In this document: piece after piece, positions 42,101 through 49,603 of the stretch
Layout: each line of letters starts with the position of its first letter
Position numbering within the stretch: the first letter of the stretch is position 1
The notes under the pieces: generated by a model
What the model was told of the DNA's origin: nothing
The model's input: only the letters and a program-made list of their open reading frames with translations
Databases searched by the model: none
Source of the DNA: Azovibrio restrictus DSM 23866
Lineage (GTDB): Bacteria; Pseudomonadota; Gammaproteobacteria; Burkholderiales; Rhodocyclaceae
Direction: 5' to 3'
Length of the DNA stretch: 64,000 bases
Assembly: GCF_000429665.1 (NCBI RefSeq)
Contig: NZ_AUCH01000006.1
Coordinates: 1 to 64,000 of the forward strand
Made by a program: the position numbers and the translations under genes

Positions 42101-42396
42101 TCAAGGCCGGCGGCGTCGGCCTCAACCTGACGGCGGCCGATACGGTGATCCACTACGATCCCTGGTGGAACCCCGCTGTGGAGAACCAAGCCACGGACCG
42201 GGCCCACCGCCTGGGCCAGGACAAGCCGGTATTCGTCTACAAACTGATCGCGGCTGGCAGCATCGAGGAGAAGATCCTGGCCCTGCAGGAACAGAAGGCG
42301 GAACTGGCCGCCGGCATCCTCTCGGAACAGCACCAGAGCGACACCAAGTTCGGCGAGGCCGATCTGGCCGCCCTGTTCGAGCCCCTGCCCGGTTGA
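39121..42396 (+). CDS. SNF2-family helicase with SWIM zinc finger
   Basis: A 1091-residue ATPase of the bacterial RapA/SNF2-like group. An N-terminal SWIM finger ([14 protein letters not shown], about 78-91) is followed by a long middle region and the SNF2 ATPase: motif I [10 protein letters not shown] (about 655), II [21 protein letters not shown], and helicase C with [20 protein letters not shown] and [10 protein letters not shown]. It likely translocates on double-stranded DNA; its role is unknown. Start is GTG 39121 adjoining the ubiB stop; GTG 39127 is an alternative. Confidence 0.92.
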   Translation: [1091 protein letters not shown]

Positions 42397-42403
42397 GCAT
42401 CAA

Positions 42404-42566
42404 GACCTGTTTGCCACAGAGGCACAGAGGCGCAGAGAAATTCATTAAGACAAATACCCGCATGATTTTCAGCCCGCACCCGGAAGGTGCTTAGGGAAAT
42501 CCAGACTGGCTTTTGTTTTTCCTGAGGGCCTCTGTGTCTCTGTGGTTCAACTAAGGTTTTAAGGTT
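42404..42566. repeat. Palindromic interspersed repeat, copy 2
   Basis: CCACAGAGGCACAGAG (42414-42429) and CTCTGTGTCTCTGTGG (42530-42545) are 16-nt inverted ends with one mismatch, flanked by AGACCTG and AAGGTTTTAAGG. About 100 nt of unrelated centre separates them. The ends match copy 1 at 11577-11739. It lies between convergent genes, the helicase gene and pncC. Confidence 0.75.
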
Positions 42567-43068
42567 AATTCACCAGCTGTTCCAGCAAACCGTTCAGGGC
42601 GAAGGCCACCGCCTGGCGGCGCACGGCTTCCCGGTCTCCTTCAAAACGGGCGCTGCGGGCGATGCAGCCCCCCTCGGCCCGGGCCCAGGCAAAACACACC
42701 AGCCCCACGGGTTTTTCCGCACTGCCGCCGCCGGGACCGGCAATGCCGGTGATGGCCAGGCTCCACTGGGCCCGGCTGTGCTCCACGGCGCCCTGGGCCA
42801 TGGCCCGGGCCGTGGCTTCGGCCACTGCCCCGTGTTTTTCCAGCAGGGTTTGCGGCACCCCGAGCATGTCCATCTTGGCCTGGTTGGAATAGGTGACGAA
42901 GCCCCGCTCGAACCAGACCGAGGAACCGGCGATGGCGGTCAGGCACTGGGCCACCCAGCCCCCGGTGCAGGATTCCGCCGTGGCCAGCATCTCGCCGCGC
43001 GCCAGCAGGGTTTCCCCCACCTGGCTGGCCAGGGCCTCCAGGCCCGCCTGGGTCAGTTCAGCAGCCAT
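42565..43068 (-). CDS. pncC: Nicotinamide-nucleotide amidohydrolase PncC (CinA C-terminal family)
   Basis: A 167-residue enzyme deamidating nicotinamide mononucleotide to nicotinate mononucleotide in NAD salvage. The family signature TAESCTGGWVAQCLTAIAGS, the GFVTYSNQAKMDMLGV segment and SLAITGIAGPGGG are intact. It is the stand-alone form without the CinA N-terminal domain. It overlaps pgpA by 16 nt and closes a DUF4870-pgpA-pncC unit. Confidence 0.94.
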   Translation of the reverse strand: MAAELTQAGLEALASQVGETLLARGEMLATAESCTGGWVAQCLTAIAGSSVWFERGFVTYSNQAKMDMLGVPQTLLEKHGAVAEATARAMAQGAVEHSRAQWSLAITGIAGPGGGSAEKPVGLVCFAWARAEGGCIARSARFEGDREAVRRQAVAFALNGLLEQLVN

Positions 43069-43538
43069 TTCAGCAGCGCCAGGCAGAGCAGGGTGTAGCC
43101 GGCGGCCATCACGTCGTCCAGCATCACGCCCAGGCCGTTCTTCATGTTGCGGTCGAACCAGCGGGCCGGCTGGGGCTTGCTGATGTCGAACAGGCGGAAC
43201 AGCAGGAAGGCGGCCAGCTGCCACCAGAAGCCGGCGGGGGTCAGGAGCAGCACGAACCAGAAAGGCACGATCTCGTCCCAGACGATGCTGCCGTGGTCCG
43301 GCTCCCCCAGGGCCTGGCCGGTCCGCTGGATGGCCCCCACGCCCAGGACGAAGGCCAGGGCCAGGAAGGCCAGGAAGGGGCCGTCGGCCAGATGCGGACG
43401 CAGCAGCACGAAGGTCAGCCAGGCAAACAGGGTGCCCACGGTGCCCGGGGCCCACATGGACAGGCCGCTGCCGCAGCCCAGGGCGACGAAATGGGCCGGG
43501 TGGGCCATGAGGAAGCGCAGGCTGGGGGGCTTGTTCAC
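43053..43538 (-). CDS. pgpA: Phosphatidylglycerophosphatase A
   Basis: A 161-residue membrane phosphatase that converts phosphatidylglycerol phosphate to phosphatidylglycerol. Family motifs include MWAPGTVGTLFAW, the acidic VWDEIVPFW and the FDISKPQPARWFDRN with LGVMLDDVMAA. About four membrane helices. The GTG start at 43538 overlaps the upstream stop (GTGA); ATG 43508 is an internal alternative. It overlaps pncC at the other end. Confidence 0.94.
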   Translation of the reverse strand: MNKPPSLRFLMAHPAHFVALGCGSGLSMWAPGTVGTLFAWLTFVLLRPHLADGPFLAFLALAFVLGVGAIQRTGQALGEPDHGSIVWDEIVPFWFVLLLTPAGFWWQLAAFLLFRLFDISKPQPARWFDRNMKNGLGVMLDDVMAAGYTLLCLALLKWLLN

Positions 43539-43972
43539 TTGATCAGGCGCAGGGCGAAGGGATAGCGGTACACGACCTGGTCGCCGGTCTTCACCGCCGC
43601 CAGGATGCACAGCACCAGGTTGGCGATGAGCAGCACCCAGAACAGGAAGATGCCGATCAGGATGAAGCTGAGCAGGAAGCAGGCAAAGCTGGCGATGATC
43701 ACGGTGATCTGCCAGTTCAGGGCCTCGCGCACGCTTTCCAGGACCCAGCCCGGGGAATCCTTCTTGACCAGGTACAACACCAGGGCGGGAATGAAACCGA
43801 AGAAGATGCCGCCCAGGTGGGCCAGGATGGCCAGCAGCTTGTCCGTCTCCCCATCGCTGCCGGTGCTGGCCGAGGTGGGGGGCGTGGCCGCCGGGGCGCC
43901 GACCTTGGCGCCACACTTGCCGCAGAAGGCATCGCTTTCCTGAATGGGGGCGCCGCAGGATGAACAGAACAT
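43535..43972 (-). CDS. Zinc-ribbon DUF4870 membrane protein
   Basis: A 145-residue protein. An N-terminal zinc ribbon (MFCSSCGAPIQESDAFCGKCGAK) is followed by a flexible linker and a DUF4870 membrane domain (about 43-140) with ILAHLGGIFFGFIPALVLYL and VREALNWQITVIIASF. Function unknown. It lies first in a unit with pgpA (4-nt overlap) and pncC and is divergent from the lipoprotein operon at 44122. Confidence 0.9.
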   Translation of the reverse strand: MFCSSCGAPIQESDAFCGKCGAKVGAPAATPPTSASTGSDGETDKLLAILAHLGGIFFGFIPALVLYLVKKDSPGWVLESVREALNWQITVIIASFACFLLSFILIGIFLFWVLLIANLVLCILAAVKTGDQVVYRYPFALRLIK

Positions 43973-44121
43973 GGGAATTCTCCTTTCGTGGGGGGCTGCC
44001 GGGATTATGCCATCAGCCCGGATTCCCGGCGTGGCGCTTGCATGGGGACAAAACTAGGCATGGACAAAGCCCGGCCGCTCCTACATCATCCGCATATTTT
44101 CGACTAGGTCCCTGGCTCTCC

Positions 44122-45636
44122 ATGCGCTTTCCTGTTCCCGGTTTTCTTCTCACCGCCCTGGCGGCCTCCCTCCTGCTTGCCGGTTGTGCCGGCAGCCCCC
44201 TCCGCAGTTACGATCAGGAAATGCGTGGTACCGTAAGCCTGGTGCGCAGCGGTCAGGTGGATGATGCCCTGAACCAGCTGGAGCGCAACAACAAGCCCCT
44301 GTTTGCCAGCGATGCCCCCAAGGACAAGGAGGGGCAGGCCAAGGAAAGCACGGTGCTGGATTCCGTCAATGGCCGGGACATCCTCTACTACTTCGAGAAG
44401 GGCGAGCTCCTCTGCCTGAAGAAGGAATATGAAGGCAGCCGCGACAGCTGGCTGATGGCCGACGAGATCGTGCGCACCTGGGAAGACGAATACCGGGCCA
44501 ATCCCACCAAGGTGCTGGGCGAGATCGGTTCCTTCCTGGTGAGCGACCGGGTGCGCCGCTATGACGGCCAGGACTATGAAAAGGTGTTCCTGTCCGCCAA
44601 GCTGACCCTGGACCACATCCTGCTGGGCAATTTCGACCTGGCCCGGGTGGAAATGAAGAAGACCTACGAGCGGGAAAAGCTGATCGAGAGCTTCCGGGAG
44701 AAGGAATACGACAAGCTCAAGGAAGAGCAGGACAAGCAGGGGGTGAAGACCGACACCAAGGATCTGGCCGCCAAGGGCTATCCCCTGGACGAGCTGGACA
44801 GCCCCGAGGTGCGCCAGCTCAAGAACGGCTTCCAGAATGCCTTCGCCCACTACCTGGCCGGCTATTTCTTCGAAGTCACCGGCGAATACTCCCTGGCCGA
44901 GCCCGGCTACCGGAATGCCCTGGCCCTGCAGCCCAACAGCAAGCTGATCAAGGAAAAGGTGGGCAAGGTGGGCCGCAACAAGCCCGGCCCCAACGAGACC
45001 GACGTGCTGTTCGTGGTGGAAAGCGGTTTCGCCCCGGCCTGGAAGTCGGTGACCATTCCCCTGCCCATCCCGGTCAATCGCAAGTGGGTGGCCACGCCCC
45101 TGTCCTTCCCGGTGATCAAGTCCGAGGGCAAGAGCTACATGCCCGCCAGCCTCAAGGCCAACGGCAAGGAGCTGACGGTGGAAACCCTGGTGAATGTGGA
45201 TGCCATGGCCCGCCGCCAGCTGAAGGACCAGCTGCCCGGCATCATCGGCCGTACCGTGGTGCGTGCCGTGGCCAAGTCGGCCCTCCAGTACCAGGCCCAG
45301 AAGCATGGCGGCGCCGTGGCCGGCATCATCGCCGGCATCGCCTCCGTGGCCACCGAGCAAGCCGACGAACGGGCCTGGCGCACCCTGCCCGAGCGTCTGG
45401 CCGTGGCCCGCGCCATCCTGCCCCGGGGCACCGTGCCCATCGAGTTCCAGACCGGTAGCGGGGTGTACAAGACCGAGATCACCGTCGGCAACCGGGTCAC
45501 CGTGATTCCCATCCGCCTCACCAACGGGGCGGTCTATGTGGGGCAACCCCGGGTGGAAGCCTGGGCCGATGCCTTCACCGACGAACCGCCTCCGCCCGCC
45601 AAGCCGCGCGGCAAGGCCCCCAGGAAGACCAAGTAA
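44122..45636 (+). CDS. Large lipoprotein with TPR-like region (COG3014-type)
   Basis: A 504-residue predicted lipoprotein: signal ending in the lipobox LLLAGC, cysteine about 25. The mature protein has repeated helical, TPR-like segments (LGNFDLARVEMKKTYERE, GEYSLAEPGYRNALALQPNS) and a beta-rich C-terminal part. It resembles the COG3014 lipoproteins found beside YcfL/LpoB-type genes. It is first of four genes, with gaps of 18, 32 and 17 nt, that encode envelope proteins. Role unknown; presumed outer-membrane partner. Confidence 0.85.
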   Translation: MRFPVPGFLLTALAASLLLAGCAGSPLRSYDQEMRGTVSLVRSGQVDDALNQLERNNKPLFASDAPKDKEGQAKESTVLDSVNGRDILYYFEKGELLCLKKEYEGSRDSWLMADEIVRTWEDEYRANPTKVLGEIGSFLVSDRVRRYDGQDYEKVFLSAKLTLDHILLGNFDLARVEMKKTYEREKLIESFREKEYDKLKEEQDKQGVKTDTKDLAAKGYPLDELDSPEVRQLKNGFQNAFAHYLAGYFFEVTGEYSLAEPGYRNALALQPNSKLIKEKVGKVGRNKPGPNETDVLFVVESGFAPAWKSVTIPLPIPVNRKWVATPLSFPVIKSEGKSYMPASLKANGKELTVETLVNVDAMARRQLKDQLPGIIGRTVVRAVAKSALQYQAQKHGGAVAGIIAGIASVATEQADERAWRTLPERLAVARAILPRGTVPIEFQTGSGVYKTEITVGNRVTVIPIRLTNGAVYVGQPRVEAWADAFTDEPPPPAKPRGKAPRKTK

Positions 45637-45654
45637 CCGTTCCGGAGTCCGACC

Positions 45655-46086
45655 ATGAAGAAGATAGCCATGACTGCCGCCCTGGGGCTCGCCCTGCTGG
45701 GCACCCCCTTCATCCTCCAGGCTGCCGAAGGGGGCAGCATCGCCAGCAAGGTGGAAGAGCTGGGCAAGATGACCCACCTCAAGGTGAGCGACATGCGTGC
45801 CGTGAAGCGCGACGGCCTGCTGCGCATCCAGGTGACCATCGCCAACAGCAGCAGCGACAAGCAGCAGTTGTACTATCGCTTCCGTTGGCTCGATGATGAC
45901 GGCTTCACCGTCTGGGAAGAGGAGCCCTGGAAGCCCGAGCTGATCCACGGCCTGCAGAAGAAGGTCATCAGCGTCGTCTCGCCCAGCTTCAAGGCCACCG
46001 ACTTCCGTCTGGAAATGCAAAGTCCCGAGAATGAAGGCGCCCCCTTCTCCGGCAACAATGCCCCGGGCGGCATCACCAACCAATAA
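45655..46086 (+). CDS. YcfL-like (DUF1425) exported protein
   Basis: A 143-residue exported protein with signal peptide MKKIAMTAALGLALLGTPFI and cleavage near LQAAE. The core (RIQVTIANSSSDKQQLYYRF, RWLDDDGFTVWEEEPWKP) matches DUF1425/YcfL, an immunoglobulin-like beta fold. In E. coli ycfL precedes lpoB, the same order as here, which supports the assignment. No lipobox cysteine is seen, unlike E. coli YcfL. Confidence 0.85.
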   Translation: MKKIAMTAALGLALLGTPFILQAAEGGSIASKVEELGKMTHLKVSDMRAVKRDGLLRIQVTIANSSSDKQQLYYRFRWLDDDGFTVWEEEPWKPELIHGLQKKVISVVSPSFKATDFRLEMQSPENEGAPFSGNNAPGGITNQ

Positions 46087-46118
46087 TCCCTGAACCCTTC
46101 CCTTTTTCGGAGACCCCC

Positions 46119-46730
46119 ATGATCGCTTTCAAGCCCCAGACCCTGCTGCTGCCCGCCCTGCTGGCCCTGTCCCTGTCCGCCTGCCAGACCACGTCCCCCA
46201 CTGCCGCCGGTGACGGCAGCGTCAGCTACGGCGACGCCAAGGCCGTGGAAACCGTGACCACCGACCTGGGCTCCACCGACATCCAGATGATCGCCGAGAA
46301 GATGACCCAGTCCCTGCTGCAGACGCCGGAAGTCCAGACGGCCATCAAGAAGCGCCAGCTGCTCATGGCCTCCCCGGTGCAGAACAAGACCAGCGAATAC
46401 TTCGACACCCGCCTGATCACCGACACCATCCTGACCCAGCTGCAGAAGAACGGCGTCAAGTACGTGATCGGCGGCGAGGACATGCAAAACCAGGTGGACG
46501 AACTGCGCCGCCAGAACCAGAGCGGCCTCTACAAGAAGTCCAAGTCCGCCAAGGTGGGCAACATGGAAGGCGCCAAGTACCGCCTGGACGGCAGCATCTC
46601 CTCCATCGTCAAGAAGGGTTCCACCGTCAAGGACGTCTATTACAAGATGAACCTGCGCCTGATCGAGATCGAGACCGGCATCGTCGAATGGTCCGACGAG
46701 AAGGAAATCCGCAAGTCCGCCAAGCGCTGA
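46119..46730 (+). CDS. lpoB: LpoB-like penicillin-binding protein activator lipoprotein
   Basis: A 203-residue lipoprotein with lipobox LSLSAC (cysteine about 22). Its mature core has the LpoB features: STDIQMIAEKMTQSLLQTP, KKRQLLMASPVQNKTSEY, DTRLITDTILTQLQKNGVKY and a terminal SDEKEIRKSAKR. In E. coli LpoB reaches from the outer membrane to activate PBP1b. The position after the YcfL-like gene supports this. Whether it acts on the local PBP1 homologue is inferred. Confidence 0.87.
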   Translation: MIAFKPQTLLLPALLALSLSACQTTSPTAAGDGSVSYGDAKAVETVTTDLGSTDIQMIAEKMTQSLLQTPEVQTAIKKRQLLMASPVQNKTSEYFDTRLITDTILTQLQKNGVKYVIGGEDMQNQVDELRRQNQSGLYKKSKSAKVGNMEGAKYRLDGSISSIVKKGSTVKDVYYKMNLRLIEIETGIVEWSDEKEIRKSAKR

Positions 46731-46747
46731 GCCGGGGGTAGAAAACC

Positions 46748-47572
46748 ATGAGTGCCTTTCTCAAGAAACTGCTGCTGGGCGCTGCCCTGCTGGGCAGCAC
46801 CCTGGCGGTCCAGGCCGCCGGCCCCCTCAAGGTGGCGGTCACCGACCTGGCCTACGAGGAGCGGGTGCAGGAGTACTTCCGCTCCATCAAGGCCACGGAG
46901 AAGTCCTCCCTGCGGGCCACCGGCCGTGAAAGCGAGCGGGAAAGCGACTACAGCTATTCCCGTCGCTCCAGCGGTTCGGTCAATGCCCGCTCCGAGTCCA
47001 GCTTCTCCTACGAGGAAGGCACCTACTCCTATATCGACCGGGGCGAACTACGCAAATTCACAGCCGACATCAAGGGGGAAATGCTCAAGTCCGGCTATTT
47101 CAAGCTGAGCCAGGCCAAGCCCTTCACTGCCAAGAACTCGGAAAAGCTCTACGACGTCATTGCCCGCATCAAGCAGGGCATGTACCCCGGGGCGGACTAT
47201 GTGCTGTTCGGTTCCATCAACAGCATCGAATTCCGCCAGGAAGCCAACCCCATCGACAATACGGACACGGTGTCCCACACCCTGAGCCTGGAACTGGTGG
47301 GTGAGTTCAGCCTGATCAGCACCAAGAACTACCAGGTCAAGGCCTCCTTCTCCGCCATGGGCGAGGGGCAGGACACCAAGCTCATGTCCTCCCGGGGCGG
47401 CCGGGTGGTCCTGAACCGGGGCAAGGTGATGTCGGAAGTCTCCAAGAGCCTGGGCGTGGACGTGATCAAGCAGCTGGAAGAACAGCTGGCGGCCCTGAGC
47501 GGCGACTACCCGGTGCGGGAAACCGTCATTGAGCGGGAACAGCGCAAGGAAGAAGTGATCATCTTCCGCTGA
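46748..47572 (+). CDS. Exported LpoB/CsgG-like protein, unknown function
   Basis: A 274-residue exported protein with signal peptide MSAFLKKLLLGAALLGSTLA, cleavage near VQA-AG. After the start of the mature part (LKVAVTDLAYEERVQEYF) comes a Ser/Arg/Glu-rich stretch (about 50-90), then CsgG/LpoB-like alternation (GADYVLFGSINSIEF, NYQVKASFSAMGEGQ). Last gene of the four-gene envelope operon, followed by a terminator. It may be a diverged paralogue of the LpoB-like protein. Confidence 0.75.
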   Translation: MSAFLKKLLLGAALLGSTLAVQAAGPLKVAVTDLAYEERVQEYFRSIKATEKSSLRATGRESERESDYSYSRRSSGSVNARSESSFSYEEGTYSYIDRGELRKFTADIKGEMLKSGYFKLSQAKPFTAKNSEKLYDVIARIKQGMYPGADYVLFGSINSIEFRQEANPIDNTDTVSHTLSLELVGEFSLISTKNYQVKASFSAMGEGQDTKLMSSRGGRVVLNRGKVMSEVSKSLGVDVIKQLEEQLAALSGDYPVRETVIEREQRKEEVIIFR

Positions 47573-47590
47573 GCTTCCGGGCCTCTAAGC

Positions 47591-47618
47591 GAAAACGGCA
47601 CCTGCGGGTGCCGTTTTC
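47591..47618. terminator. Bidirectional Rho-independent terminator
   Basis: GAAAACGGCACC and GGTGCCGTTTTC form a perfect 12-bp stem with a TGCG loop. A and T runs at the stem base serve both strands, separating the convergent LpoB-type operon and the thiL end of the riboflavin operon. Confidence 0.9.
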
Positions 47619-47630
47619 ATTGGCCCGAGT

Positions 47631-48596
47631 TCAGGCGAAGTGGTCGTAGCCCAGCCGTGCCCACTCGATCACCTGGCCGTCCGGGTCCAGGAGCAGTACC
47701 GGGCCGGTGGCATCGGCGCTGGCCTCGGCGGCCTCCATCTTGCCGATGCGCCACAGGGGAATATCCAGGTCGGCGGCGATGCAGCCCAGGGCCAGGCGCT
47801 GGCTGGAGGGGGCGGTGAAGCAGAGTTCGTAGTCGTCGCCGCCGGCCAGGAGGGCATCCAGGGCCGTGGCCCGGTCCACCCCTTCCGGCAGGCGTGGCAG
47901 CTGGTTCAGGGCCAGCCGGGCCTGGAGGCCGGAGCGGCGGGCCACGTGGCCCAGGTCGGCGAGCAGGCCATCGGAGATGTCGATGGCGGCGTGGGCCAGG
48001 GGGCGCAGGGCCAGACCCAGCTGCACCCGGGGGCGGGGCGCCTGGAGCCGCTTGATGCACAGGGTCTGCCAGGCCGCCGGCAGCTGCAGGCGGCCCTGGA
48101 GCTGGGCCAGGCCCAGGGCGGCGAGGCCGGGCTGGCCGGAAATCCAGATGTCGTCCCCGGCCTGGGCGCCGTCCCGGCGCAGGGCCCGTCCGGCGGGCAC
48201 TTCGCCGATGGCGGTGACGCACAGGTTGAGGGGCCCCCGGGTGGTGTCGCCGCCGATCAGGTCCACCCCGAATTCCCGGGCGCAGCCATGCAGGCCTTCG
48301 GCAAAGGCGGCAAGCCAGGTCTCGTCGGCAGCGGGCAGGCTGAGGGCCAGGAGCACCCAGCGGGGCCGGGCGCCCATGGCGGCCAGGTCGGAGAGATTGA
48401 CGGCCAGGGTCTTCCAGCCCAGGTCCCGGGGATCGGTGTCGGGCAGGAAGTGGGTGCCTTCCACCAGCATGTCGGTGGTGATGGCCAGTTCCATGCCCGG
48501 CTCGGGACGCACCAGGGCGCAGTCGTCGCCGGGCCCCAGGAGGGCCTGGGGGGTGGCGCGGGCAAAATGGCGGGCGATCAGGTCGAATTCACCCAT
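47631..48596 (-). CDS. thiL: Thiamine-monophosphate kinase ThiL
   Basis: A 321-residue kinase that phosphorylates thiamine monophosphate to the diphosphate cofactor. Metal and nucleotide motifs include LLGPGDDCALV, ITTDMLVEGTHF, LAVNLSDLAAMGA, DLIGGDTTRGP and AIDISDGLLADLGH with GGDDYEL. The start at 48596 fits the family start (MGEFDLIARHF). It follows nusB by 20 nt, the normal rib-nusB-thiL order. Confidence 0.96.
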   Translation of the reverse strand: MGEFDLIARHFARATPQALLGPGDDCALVRPEPGMELAITTDMLVEGTHFLPDTDPRDLGWKTLAVNLSDLAAMGARPRWVLLALSLPAADETWLAAFAEGLHGCAREFGVDLIGGDTTRGPLNLCVTAIGEVPAGRALRRDGAQAGDDIWISGQPGLAALGLAQLQGRLQLPAAWQTLCIKRLQAPRPRVQLGLALRPLAHAAIDISDGLLADLGHVARRSGLQARLALNQLPRLPEGVDRATALDALLAGGDDYELCFTAPSSQRLALGCIAADLDIPLWRIGKMEAAEASADATGPVLLLDPDGQVIEWARLGYDHFA

Positions 48597-48616
48597 GGCC
48601 GGAGGACTGCTGCGGC

Positions 48617-49099
48617 TTACTTCTGCTTGCGCCGGGCTTCCACCTCGGTGCTGCGCAGGCGGGCGGCCATCTTGTCGAGCACGCCATTCACGTAGCGGTG
48701 GCCGTCGGTGCCGCCGAAACTCTTGGCCAGCTCGATGGCCTCGTTGATGATGACCCGGTAGGGGGTCTCGGGGAACTGGGTGAGCTCGTAGGTGGCCATC
48801 AGCAGGATGTTGGCCTCGATGGGGGAGAGCTCGGCGAAGGGGCGGTCCAGGGCTTCGGCCAGCTGGCCTTCCAGGGATTCCCGCAGGCGCAGCACGCCGC
48901 GCACCAGGGTACGGCAGAGTTCCTGGTCGGCCTTCTTGTAGCCTTCCAGCTCCGGCAGGTGGGCCTCGATGGCGGCCTCGTCGGCGCCGCCGACGCGCCA
49001 CTGGTAGAGCCCCTGGAGGGCGAACTCACGGGCCCGGCGGCGGGGGGATTTGGGCGGCTGCTTGGCTTCCGGGGTGGGGGCGGCTCGGGTTTCGGTCAT
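48617..49099 (-). CDS. nusB: Transcription antitermination factor NusB
   Basis: A 160-residue helical RNA-binding factor needed for rRNA antitermination with NusE (S10). Core motifs: RRRAREFALQGLYQWRVGG, LLMATYELTQFPETPYRVII, NEAIELAKSFGGTDGHRYVN and NGVLDKMAARLR. The Lys/Pro-rich N-terminal 25 residues are a variable extension. The start at 49099 (MTETRAAPTP) has GGAAAG nearby. It lies between ribH and thiL. Confidence 0.96.
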   Translation of the reverse strand: MTETRAAPTPEAKQPPKSPRRRAREFALQGLYQWRVGGADEAAIEAHLPELEGYKKADQELCRTLVRGVLRLRESLEGQLAEALDRPFAELSPIEANILLMATYELTQFPETPYRVIINEAIELAKSFGGTDGHRYVNGVLDKMAARLRSTEVEARRKQK

Positions 49100-49113
49100 G
49101 GGGGCTTTCCGGT

Positions 49114-49602
49114 TCAAAGACGGGCGGTACGGGTTTTCACCTGTTCGAGCAGGCGGGCCATTTCCACGGCAGCCTGGGCGCAATCGGTGCCCTTCTGCTG
49201 CATGCGCACCAGGGCCTGGTCGTCATCCTCGCAGGTGAGGATGCCATTGGCCACCGGGATGCCGGTGTGCAGCTGCACTTCCATCACGGCCCGGCAGGCA
49301 TCGTTGGAGACCACCTCGAAGTGGTAGGTTTCGCCGCGGATCACGGCGCCCAGGGCCACCAGGGCATCCACCTTGCCGCTCTGGGCCAGGGTCTGCAGCA
49401 CCAGGGGGATTTCCAGGGCGCCGGGAACGGTGCAGATCTGCATGTCCGCGTCGGCCACGCCCAGGCGCTTCAGTTCGGTCACGGCGGCGGAGAGCAGGCC
49501 TTCGCAGACGTCCTGGTTGAAGCGGCTCATGACGATGCCGACCTTGAGGCCGGTGCCGTGCAGGGATTCGGGATATTCGTAGACGTTGTCGAAACGGGGC
49601 AT
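49114..49602 (-). CDS. ribH: 6,7-dimethyl-8-ribityllumazine synthase
   Basis: A 162-residue lumazine synthase condensing the ribityl pyrimidine with 3,4-dihydroxy-2-butanone 4-phosphate. Family motifs: GIVMSRFNQDVCEGLL, TVPGALEIPLVLQTLA, ALGAVIRGETYHFEVV and GILTCEDDDQALVR. It follows ribBX by 1 nt and precedes nusB by 14 nt. Confidence 0.97.
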   Translation of the reverse strand: MPRFDNVYEYPESLHGTGLKVGIVMSRFNQDVCEGLLSAAVTELKRLGVADADMQICTVPGALEIPLVLQTLAQSGKVDALVALGAVIRGETYHFEVVSNDACRAVMEVQLHTGIPVANGILTCEDDDQALVRMQQKGTDCAQAAVEMARLLEQVKTRTARL

Positions 49603-49603
49603 G

